Below, in pieces: positions 1-5,277 of a stretch of 8,196 nucleotides of DNA. Under the pieces are notes generated by a model that worked only from the letters and a program-made list of their open reading frames with translations, did not search any database and was not told the origin of the DNA. The position numbers and the translations under genes were made by a program. Source of the DNA: Planctomycetota bacterium (GTDB lineage: Bacteria; Planctomycetota; UBA1135; UBA2386); the NCBI GenBank assembly GCA_016793305.1, contig JAEUHU010000484.1, positions 1-8,196 of the forward strand. Reading direction: 5' to 3'. Within the stretch, counting starts at the first letter, position 1; every line of letters begins with the position of its first letter.

Positions 1-345
1 GGCTACGGGCCGAAGATGGTGGCGGCGATCGACGAGGCCCTGCGGCTCGACGCGGCGCACGATGGCGGCGCCCCGCTGCGCCTGCAAGGGCGCTTCCGCG
101 GCCAGGCGCCGTGGCCCTACGGCGACGTGCCGAAGGCGAAGGAGTCGCTGCAGAAGGCCTGCGAGCTCGCCTCGCTGCCGGTCAACCACCTGTTCCTCGG
201 CGACGTGCTGCACAAGGCCGGCGAGGGCGAGGCCGCGCGGGCCGCCTGGGTTCGGGCGGTCGATGCGCCGGCCGACGAGTCGACGCGCTGGTCGGCGGAG
301 CTGCTGCGCGAGCTGGCCCGCGCGCGCCTCGCGGCGCGTCCCTGA
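1..345 (+). CDS. TPR/TAtT-like helical-repeat protein, C-terminal part
   Basis: This is the last 114 residues of a protein whose start lies left of the window; frame 1 is open from base 1 to the TGA at 343-345. The segment is predicted all-helical and reads like two or three tetratricopeptide-type helix pairs. It contains a GGAPLRLQGRF stretch (about residues 22-32), then PWPYGDVPKAKESLQKA (37-53), then a helix with NHLFLGDVLHKAGEGEAARAAW (62-83). The order 'GG..R..GR....PWP.GD...A...L..A' followed by a helix pair resembles the C-terminal half of TAtT proteins, the helical T component of some TRAP-type transporters, but general TPR proteins share much of this. No catalytic residues are visible. 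A strong hairpin begins inside the stop codon, so transcription probably ends here and the gene need not be linked to the next one. Coding status is very likely; the family call is tentative. Confidence 0.7.
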   Translation, partial: GYGPKMVAAIDEALRLDAAHDGGAPLRLQGRFRGQAPWPYGDVPKAKESLQKACELASLPVNHLFLGDVLHKAGEGEAARAAWVRAVDAPADESTRWSAELLRELARARLAARP

Positions 346-368
346 AGCCTGGTCGGACCAGGGGCTTC
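344..368 (+). terminator. Hairpin directly after the stop codon, probable terminator
   Basis: The left arm GAAGCCTGGTC (344-354) pairs with GACCAGG (356-362) and, after a two-base GG bulge, CTTC (365-368). This gives an almost continuous 11-bp stem around a tiny loop. The innermost pairs must open to give a realistic loop (TCGGA). There is no T-run afterwards, so it is not a classical intrinsic terminator, but its position across the stop codon supports a 3'-end role. Confidence 0.5.
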
Positions 369-411
369 GTCCTGGAAGAGCGCTGCGCCATGTCGCCCGG
401 CTCCTGCCGGC

Positions 412-1140
412 ATGCGCCAGCTGCCGATGCTCTTGCCCATGCCGGGGGATGTGCAGGGCGGGCTGAGGTCGGCGGTGGTCGCCACGTGGTGCCGCGTCCG
501 TATCGCGGCCGCGGGGTCCTTCTGTGCTGCGGCGGTCGTCGCCTGTGTGTGGCTGCTGGTCTGCCACAGCGCGGACGTCGACCACTGCGGCTTCGCAGGT
601 CTGCTGGTCGCAGTCGGCTTCGCACTGGGCGCCTTCGCCGGGCAGGTCGTTGCGGTCCAGCTCGCTTCTCCGATCGGGCACGGCGGCGCGGCGTGGTCCC
701 GCCAGCAGGGTGCTGCCGCGGAAGTGGTGGTGTTGCTGGCGACCATGGCGTTCGTGCCGCTCGCCGGTCTCGCGGTCGTGCAGATCGTGGCGGTGCTGCT
801 CGGCACGAGTTGGGTGCAGCCGTTCACCTTGTGGGAGTGCTGTTCGGCGCACCGGGACGCGCGCCAGCTCTCGGTAGCCGTGCTGTGGACCTGGTTGCTG
901 ACGCCTTGCACGTATGCCGTGGCTGCGGGACTGGCGGGGCGTCGGTTCCGGCGCTGGGTCGCGCTCGCCGTAGTGCTCGCTGCGGTGCCGTTCGCGTCGT
1001 CTGCGTCGTGGGATGGGGTCGTCGAGCCGTTGCTGGCCGATTGGCGGGTACCGGGTTGGCTGTTCGCCGTGCCGGCGATCGGCCTGCTCGGCGGGGTCGT
1101 CACCCGCCTGCTGCGGCGGGGTGCCTGCTCCGCCGGCTGA
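412..1140 (+). CDS. Multi-pass membrane protein of unknown function
   Basis: I do not recognise this family. The 242-residue reading has about six hydrophobic segments, near residues 31-52, 59-85, 103-133 (possibly one long or two short helices), 153-176, 180-197 and 214-233. Short basic loops (RRFRR at 178-182, RLLRR at 232-236) follow membrane segments, as the positive-inside rule would place them on the cytoplasmic side. Cysteines are frequent (27, 38, 45, 51, 59, 143-144, 166, 239). The start is uncertain: in-frame ATGs at 412, 427 and 439 and a GTG at 451 all precede the first helix, and none has a good SD. The layout could be an ABC-2-type permease or a generic integral protein, but no diagnostic motif is visible. 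Competing frames here are Arg/Ser-rich and look like shadows; the hydrophobic pattern and GC-rich third positions favour this frame. Confidence 0.7.
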   Translation: MRQLPMLLPMPGDVQGGLRSAVVATWCRVRIAAAGSFCAAAVVACVWLLVCHSADVDHCGFAGLLVAVGFALGAFAGQVVAVQLASPIGHGGAAWSRQQGAAAEVVVLLATMAFVPLAGLAVVQIVAVLLGTSWVQPFTLWECCSAHRDARQLSVAVLWTWLLTPCTYAVAAGLAGRRFRRWVALAVVLAAVPFASSASWDGVVEPLLADWRVPGWLFAVPAIGLLGGVVTRLLRRGACSAG

Positions 1141-1142
1141 CG

Positions 1143-1173
1143 CGACTCCCGTCGCTCGTGTGTGCGGGGGTCG
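1143..1173. terminator. Weak hairpin between convergent genes
   Basis: CGACTCCC (1143-1150) pairs with GGGGGTCG (1166-1173), including one G-U pair, around a 15-base loop. It sits just after the stop of the membrane-protein gene and before the 3' end of the convergent mutarotase gene. No T-run follows on either strand. The position fits a terminator, but the structure is weak and could be chance in GC-rich DNA. Confidence 0.25.
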
Positions 1174-1196
1174 GCGCTTCGTTCACCGTTCCCGGT

Positions 1197-2066
1197 TCAG
1201 CCGGCGCCGACCTGCAGTCGCAGCTCGAGCGTGTGGCGAGCACCCGGTGCCAGCGTCAGGGCCTCGCTCTTCACGTTCGCGGTCTCGATGCAGCAGAACT
1301 TCGTCCAGTCGTCGGCGGCCATCTGTGACAGCTTCGCGGTCTTCGCAGGCCATGGATTCCAGACGATCGCCGAACGCGCGTTCGTGCTGGCGAGCACCAC
1401 CTTGCGAGCCAGCGCGGGTGCGCGCAGTTCGAGGCGATCGGGCGTGCCGTGGAACACGCGATCGGTCTCGGCGCGGAAGCGCAGCGGAGCCTTGGCGTCC
1501 CAGCCGGTCTCCGGCGCCGTCGCGGTCTCGGTGCAGCGCACGCCCTGCAGGCCGTGCACGGTCGCCGTGTGCACGTCACCGACCGCGAAGTAGGTGTGCA
1601 GAGCCTCTTCGCAGGAGAACGGCGCAGCACCGCGGTTCTCGATCTCGAGGGCGAGGCGCAGGCCAGAACGCACGTCGACCGTGCACCGCAGGCCGAACGC
1701 GTGCGGCCACAGGGCGCGGGTGCTCGCGTCGTCCTGCGTCGCCAGCACGACCATGGGGCCTGGGCCGGTCGAGGCGATCTGCCAGTCGAGCGTGCGCGCG
1801 AAGCCGTGGGCCGGCAGCTTCTTGTCGGTCGGATGGTCGCCGAACCACGGGAACACCAGCGGCACACCGCCGCGCACCGGTTTGCCGCGCGCGTATTCGG
1901 GCTTGCTCGCGGTCCACAGCACGTCCTGGCCGGCTTGATGCCACGACAGCACCTGGGCTCCGCACAGGCTGACGAGCACACGGCCTCCCGGGCCGTCGAG
2001 TTGCAGGGCCGCACGGCCACCGGGGTCCTTGGTCTTGGTGATGCCGACCGGGAAGTTCTCGCTCAT
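1197..2066 (-). CDS. D-hexose-6-phosphate mutarotase / aldose 1-epimerase-like protein (YeaD family)
   Basis: The 289-residue product belongs to the galactose mutarotase-like beta-sandwich fold. It shows the YeaD/YMR099c signature: RGGVPLVFPWFG (residues 65-76), PAHGFARTLDW (85-95), ALHTYFAVGD (155-164) and FCCIETANV (257-265). By family knowledge, a conserved His and a Glu do acid-base catalysis; the candidates are His87 or His157 and Glu261, all present. The expected reaction is interconversion of alpha and beta anomers of hexose 6-phosphates in the cytoplasm; no signal peptide is visible. Length is normal for the family. I chose the ATG at 2064-2066 (MSENFPVG). The frame stays open upstream to 2303, but that extension would run through the divergently oriented riboswitch and is Arg/Pro-rich junk. 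No clear SD is present. The gene stands alone, convergent with the membrane-protein gene and divergent from the B12-controlled gene. Aldose 1-epimerase on free sugars is the main alternative. Confidence 0.92.
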   Translation of the reverse strand: MSENFPVGITKTKDPGGRAALQLDGPGGRVLVSLCGAQVLSWHQAGQDVLWTASKPEYARGKPVRGGVPLVFPWFGDHPTDKKLPAHGFARTLDWQIASTGPGPMVVLATQDDASTRALWPHAFGLRCTVDVRSGLRLALEIENRGAAPFSCEEALHTYFAVGDVHTATVHGLQGVRCTETATAPETGWDAKAPLRFRAETDRVFHGTPDRLELRAPALARKVVLASTNARSAIVWNPWPAKTAKLSQMAADDWTKFCCIETANVKSEALTLAPGARHTLELRLQVGAG

Positions 2067-2099
2067 CGCCGTATTGGAGCGCAGCGGCGCGTTGCTTTC

Positions 2100-2278
2100 C
2101 GCTGTCGCGTCGGCTACGAGCCGTCCTGTTCCCCGCGGGGAAGTCCGGTGCGAAGCCGGCGCTGTCCCGCAGCTGTGACCGAGGACGAACGCGAACGACA
2201 CCACTGGCCCGGTCCGACGACCGCGCTGGGAAGGGTTCGCCAGTAGGACGATCCGGGAGCCAGAACATCCGCGTGGAA
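2100..2278 (+). promoter_or_regulatory. Cobalamin (B12) riboswitch
   Basis: Conserved blocks of the cobalamin aptamer occur in the right order and spacing on the + strand. They are GGGAAG (2138-2143), CCGGTGCGAAGCCGG (2145-2159), CTGTCCCGCAGCTGTGA (2162-2178), CCACTG (2201-2206), CTGGGAAGG (2226-2234) and a B12-box-like AGCCAGAACATCC (2258-2270). Supporting pairings include CGGC/GCCG (2111-2114 with 2120-2123), GCGAAC/GTTCGC (2191-2196 with 2235-2240) and CGGTC/GACCG (2210-2214 with 2219-2223). In this class, adenosylcobalamin or a related cobalamin binds the aptamer and usually shuts off the downstream B12 uptake or synthesis gene. The next gene in the same orientation is the secreted protein starting at 2342. 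The outer boundaries are approximate. The B12 box departs from the usual consensus in its second half, so ligand form and affinity are uncertain. Confidence 0.93.
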
Positions 2279-2279
2279 C

Positions 2280-2341
2280 CGGCGCCGAGAGGGCGCCGCG
2301 CAACCGTCCCTCGTCTGCGGCGCGAACGACGCCGCCGAGTC
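2280..2341 (+). promoter_or_regulatory. Riboswitch expression platform: two GC hairpins before the start codon
   Basis: Two stable hairpins separate the aptamer from the ATG. The first is CGGCGCC/GGCGCCG (2280-2286 with 2292-2298) with loop GAGAG; it may supply the loop that kisses the aptamer core in this riboswitch class. The second is GCGGCG/CGCCGC (2317-2322 with 2330-2335) with loop CGAACGA, and its right arm ends six bases before the ATG at 2342. No T-run follows, so translational blocking of the initiation region is more likely than transcription termination. No separate SD is visible. Which loop actually forms the kissing contact is inference. Confidence 0.5.
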
Positions 2342-3409
2342 ATGAACCCGTTCCGTCCTGCGATCCGTTCGCACGGTGCGCCGCGTGCGCGCCTCGTGGC
2401 GGCAGTCCTCCCCGGACTGCTCGCCGTCTCCGTCCCCGTCGTGCTGCCGCGTTCGCTCGCGGCGCAGAGTCCGTTCGCATCGCTGGTCGTGTCCAGCAAC
2501 ACGAACGGCAACGCCGGTGGGGGCATCTTCGACCCGACCCAAGCACTCGGGGCCCCGCTCGGCGCGACGCACGTGCACTCGCTCGGCATCGGCGGGGCGC
2601 TGACTCTCGAGTTCACGCCGCCGATCGTCGATCGGCCCGGCGCCGACCTGATGGTCGCCGAGAACCCGTTCCGGCTCGCGGGCAACGAGACCAACACGTT
2701 CGCGGAGGTCGCGTTCGTCGAGGTGTCGAGCAACGGCGTCGACTTCGTGCGCTTCCCGGCGCGCTACTTCGGCGCGCCGTCGTCGCCGGGTGCCTTCGGC
2801 ACCATGCCGGTCGGCGCCTACGCCAACCTGGCCGGGCAGACGCCGATGCTGGCGACGTCGCCCGGGGCCGATCCGCTCGACCTCGTCGAGGCCGGTGGCG
2901 ACGCGTTCGATCTCGGCGATCTGCTCGGCGAGTCGCTCGTCGTGGCTGGTCTCGTCGACCTGCAGGCCGTTCGCTACGTGCGGTTGGTCGACGTGCCGAG
3001 CGGCGCCGTGTCGGACAGCGTCGGCGCGACGATCTTCGACGCCGGCAGCGGCAGCGCCGACATCGACGCGGTGACCGCGGTGCACCAGCAAGGCCCGATC
3101 GTCGGCAGCCCGCCGAACGTCGCCATGACGATCCTGACCGACGGTACGATCGGGCTCCGTATCGAAGATCCGGACGGTGCGTCCGACCTCGACCCGTCGA
3201 GCCTGCGCGTGGCCGTGTTCGGCCTGCCGTTGGCCGATCCGCTCGACTTCCTGACCGGTGCCTTCTTGGTCGTCGGCATCGACGCCAACGGCTACACGCT
3301 GGTGCAGCCGTTCCCGATCCCGGACACGCAGCTGTTCACGTTCACCGTGTCGGTGAAGGACCTGGCCGGCAACCGCAGCGGTCAGTCGCGCACGCGGCCG
3401 CTGCCCTGA
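2342..3409 (+). CDS. Secreted beta-sandwich protein under B12 riboswitch control; candidate cobalamin capture or surface protein
   Basis: The 355-residue product begins with a Sec-type signal: Arg-rich n-region, hydrophobic core at about residues 18-36, and a likely cleavage near SLAAQ-S (38-43). There is no lipobox, TonB plug or barrel. Residues about 45-248 look like one beta-rich domain with GGGIFDP (59-65), a 'LGIGGALTLEF' strand (81-91), 'VEVSSNGVDFVRFPA' (126-140), 'GGDAFDL' (185-191), 'RYVRLVD' (211-217) and 'ADIDAVTAV' (239-247). As I recall them, such blocks occur in secreted 'cell surface protein' families, some near B12 transport genes. Residues about 252-346 resemble an Ig/cadherin-like domain ending in DLAGNRSG. 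The cobalamin riboswitch upstream strongly suggests a role in B12 acquisition, for example binding corrinoid at the surface for a transporter encoded elsewhere; this is inference. The ATG at 2342 is chosen because the earlier in-frame GTG at 2273 lies inside the riboswitch. It ends overlapping the opposing CWC gene by 28 bp. Confidence 0.85.
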   Translation: MNPFRPAIRSHGAPRARLVAAVLPGLLAVSVPVVLPRSLAAQSPFASLVVSSNTNGNAGGGIFDPTQALGAPLGATHVHSLGIGGALTLEFTPPIVDRPGADLMVAENPFRLAGNETNTFAEVAFVEVSSNGVDFVRFPARYFGAPSSPGAFGTMPVGAYANLAGQTPMLATSPGADPLDLVEAGGDAFDLGDLLGESLVVAGLVDLQAVRYVRLVDVPSGAVSDSVGATIFDAGSGSADIDAVTAVHQQGPIVGSPPNVAMTILTDGTIGLRIEDPDGASDLDPSSLRVAVFGLPLADPLDFLTGAFLVVGIDANGYTLVQPFPIPDTQLFTFTVSVKDLAGNRSGQSRTRPLP

Positions 3410-3630
3410 GTGCCGTCCTGGGCCGACGGCGCGCCGGGAATCGCTCCCGCACAACGGGCGCACAGGCACGCGCGGTCCCGCGCCGCCGCCGGCACGCGCG
3501 CCAGCGCTCCGGCGGGAATCGTCACCCGGAAGCACCAGCAGTCGGTGCAGCGCTCGCGGCCCGCGGCGACCGCGGCGCAGCCGTTCTGGTCGCCGCAGAC
3601 GGGACAGCGGCTCGGGTCGTGGGTGGCCAT
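3382..3630 (-). CDS. Cysteine-rich CWC family protein
   Basis: This small 82-residue protein has nine cysteines in a pattern typical of the cysteine-rich CWC family: CPVC (9-12), Cys18, C..CWC (28-33), a 'VTIPAGALARVP' stretch (36-47), then CLCARC (55-60). The spacing suggests one or two zinc- or metal-binding knuckles. The family has no established function known to me. The core ends near residue 62; the remaining 20 residues are Gly/Ala/Gln-rich and lie largely where the frame overlaps the end of the opposite-strand secreted gene. The ATG at 3628-3630 has no clear SD. It follows the coiled-coil gene on the same strand after 52 bp, so the two may share a transcript. Confidence 0.85.
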   Translation of the reverse strand: MATHDPSRCPVCGDQNGCAAVAAGRERCTDCWCFRVTIPAGALARVPAAARDRACLCARCAGAIPGAPSAQDGTQGSGRVRD

Positions 3631-3654
3631 CGTGGCAGCATCGGCGAACGGCTC

Positions 3655-3678
3655 GCCGCGCGAAAGCCGCGGCGCGGC
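3655..3678 (-). terminator. Intergenic hairpin between the coiled-coil gene and the CWC gene
   Basis: GCCGCGC (3655-3661) and GCGCGGC (3672-3678) form a perfect 7-bp GC stem with a 10-base loop. On the minus strand it starts four bases after the stop of the coiled-coil gene. No T-run follows. It could lower transcription into the CWC gene or protect an RNA end; chance formation in GC-rich DNA cannot be excluded. Confidence 0.3.
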
Positions 3679-3682
3679 CGAC

Positions 3683-5173
3683 TCAGCCCTTCATCTGCTT
3701 CAGCTTCGCGATCGCGCCGAGCACGTTCTTGCCACCGCTCGAACGGCTGCCCGTCTGGTAGCCGCCGGCTTCGCCGGCTGGCTTCTCTGCGGCGGGAGCC
3801 GCCGCCGGACCTGCGGCCGGCTTCTCGGCGCTCGACGCCGTCGAGGCCGGGCTCGCCGCGGGTGCCGTCGGAGCCGGTGCGGTCGCCGGTGCGGCCACCG
3901 GCGTGCGCGCCCCGTTCTTCACCGCCGCGTTGATCTGCGCCACCGTCGTGGCCACGCCGGCCACTTCGCGTTGGATGTCGCGCACCGCGTTCTCGAGGCC
4001 GCCGAGGTTGCCCTCGCGCAGCTGCGAGATGCCGTCGGTCAGGCCGCGCGTCGCGCGCTCGAGCTTCTCCTGCAACTCGGCGCCGACCTTCTGCACCCGC
4101 TCACCGCGCAGCAGCTCCTGCAGGGTCTCGCGGTCCTTCTGGGCCTTCTCCTCGAGTCGCAGCAGGCTCTTCCTGACCTCGCTGTCCTCGAGCCGCTGCG
4201 CGATCGCGGCGACGGCGACCTCGAGGCGACCGACCTGCTGCTGCAACGGGGCCACGGCCACAGACGGCGCGTTGGCCGCCAGCGCGTCGACCTTCTTCAC
4301 CATCTGCAGCATGTTGTTCTGCAGGTCGGCGAGCTCCTGCTTGCCGGCCGGGCTCTTCAGCTGCGCCTCCATGCGCAGCAGCGCCTGGCGACTGCTCTCG
4401 CCGTTCGCCTCGACCAGGTTCTTCACGGTGCTCACCACACCGGCGAGGTCGGTCCCCTGGTTGGCGATCTCCATCAGGGGCTTGCCGTACATCTTGAACG
4501 CCTTGGTCAGGTTGTTGAGCTTCTCGTCCTGACGCTGCAGGGCGAGCAGGATGTACTGCAGGTCCTGACCGGCGTTCGCGGCGGGCTCGTCGCCGGACGT
4601 GCGGGCCGACAACAGGCCGTGCAGGTTCTGGTTCAAGGTCTCCGCTTCGGCGCGGCGGCGTTCCTCGGCGGCGTCGAGGTTCTGCTGCAGGCGCGCCGTG
4701 CGGCGCAGGCTCGCACCCGCACCGGCGAGCACCATGCCGCAGACGAACAGGCCCTGCGGGCCGAAGCCGAGGTTGGTCAAGGCGCCGACCGCGTCGGTCG
4801 GCAGCCACGGCATCGCGAACGCGAACGCCGCCATCACGACGCCGGCGCCGAGGAACAGCCCACCGCCCTGACCGGAGGATGCCTTGCGCTGGTGCTTCTG
4901 GACGAAGGCCGAAGCCCGCGTCGGCGGCAGCGCTGCGGCCGCTGGCACCGCGCCAAGCTCGTCGCTCGGCTGGGTGTCCTCGGTCGGCAGGCCGTCCGCA
5001 GGAGGAGGAGGAGCCTCGTCGGGCGAGGCCGTCGCCAGGCTGGCGGCGTCGGTCTCGGTCGACGAGTCGGTGAGGTCGGACGTCGGCGTTTCGACCTCGG
5101 CCGCCGTGGCGGTCTCGGCGGCGTCGAGGAATGCAGGCAGTTCCGCCCGCGAGGTCTCCGGCGTTCTCTTCAT
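3683..5173 (-). CDS. Two-TM membrane-anchored coiled-coil protein, function unknown
   Basis: I do not recognise a named family. The 496-residue product has a low-complexity, acidic, Ala/Pro/Thr-rich N-terminus (1-90, with PDEAPPPPADG at 51-61), two closely spaced hydrophobic segments (about 105-125 and 136-155), and a long helical coiled-coil region (about 157-420). That region is rich in Leu/Gln/Glu/Lys and contains LQYILLALQRQDEKLNNL (205-222). It ends with an Ala/Pro linker (422-466) and a short conserved-looking basic tail, NVLGAIAKLKQMKG (483-496). With two TM helices, both ends should lie on the same side, most likely the cytoplasm. Such a layout suggests a scaffold, or a methyl-accepting- or polymer-like structural protein, but no signalling domain is visible. 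The ATG at 5171-5173 (MKRTPETS) is preferred over an open extension to 5275, which would consume the divergent intergenic region. It is transcribed divergently from Enzyme I and lies upstream of the CWC gene. Confidence 0.82.
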   Translation of the reverse strand: MKRTPETSRAELPAFLDAAETATAAEVETPTSDLTDSSTETDAASLATASPDEAPPPPADGLPTEDTQPSDELGAVPAAAALPPTRASAFVQKHQRKASSGQGGGLFLGAGVVMAAFAFAMPWLPTDAVGALTNLGFGPQGLFVCGMVLAGAGASLRRTARLQQNLDAAEERRRAEAETLNQNLHGLLSARTSGDEPAANAGQDLQYILLALQRQDEKLNNLTKAFKMYGKPLMEIANQGTDLAGVVSTVKNLVEANGESSRQALLRMEAQLKSPAGKQELADLQNNMLQMVKKVDALAANAPSVAVAPLQQQVGRLEVAVAAIAQRLEDSEVRKSLLRLEEKAQKDRETLQELLRGERVQKVGAELQEKLERATRGLTDGISQLREGNLGGLENAVRDIQREVAGVATTVAQINAAVKNGARTPVAAPATAPAPTAPAASPASTASSAEKPAAGPAAAPAAEKPAGEAGGYQTGSRSSGGKNVLGAIAKLKQMKG

Positions 5174-5277
5174 GGTCGTGGCGTTGGCCCCCGCGGCAAG
5201 ATCGGCAGTCGAGCCCCAGGGGATGAAGCCGGCGTGTTGCAAAGTGCGGCACCGTCCCCGAAAACCTCGTGCCAAGG
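5174..5277. promoter_or_regulatory. Divergent intergenic region between the coiled-coil gene and Enzyme I
   Basis: This 104-bp gap must hold the promoters for both divergent genes unless transcripts start inside coding DNA. The right half is less GC-rich, with TTGCAA at 5237-5242 and GAAAAC at 5260-5265 spaced 17 bases apart. The second element is a poor match to a -10 box, so I do not call a promoter there. No clear operator repeat is seen. Confidence 0.3.

Noticed and set aside
117..1103. Minus-strand open frame of about 328 codons opposite the membrane-protein gene
   Set aside because: Ser/Thr/Ala/Pro-rich composition without domains. The plus-strand frame gives a coherent series of hydrophobic segments.
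2092..2120. Possible promoter TTGCTT, 17 bases, TACGAG ahead of the riboswitch
   Set aside because: The -10 matches only three of six consensus bases and the transcript would begin after the first aptamer hairpin (2111-2123), so it is probably chance.
2067..2303. N-terminal extension of the mutarotase to 2303
   Set aside because: It would code antisense across the whole cobalamin riboswitch and adds 79 residues without homology-like features; the YeaD-type domain starts after the ATG at 2066.
2273..2341. GTG start at 2273 that would lengthen the secreted protein by 23 residues
   Set aside because: It lies at the end of the riboswitch aptamer and would put an Arg-rich stretch ahead of a normal signal peptide. 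The ATG at 2342 fits the signal peptide and the regulatory layout.
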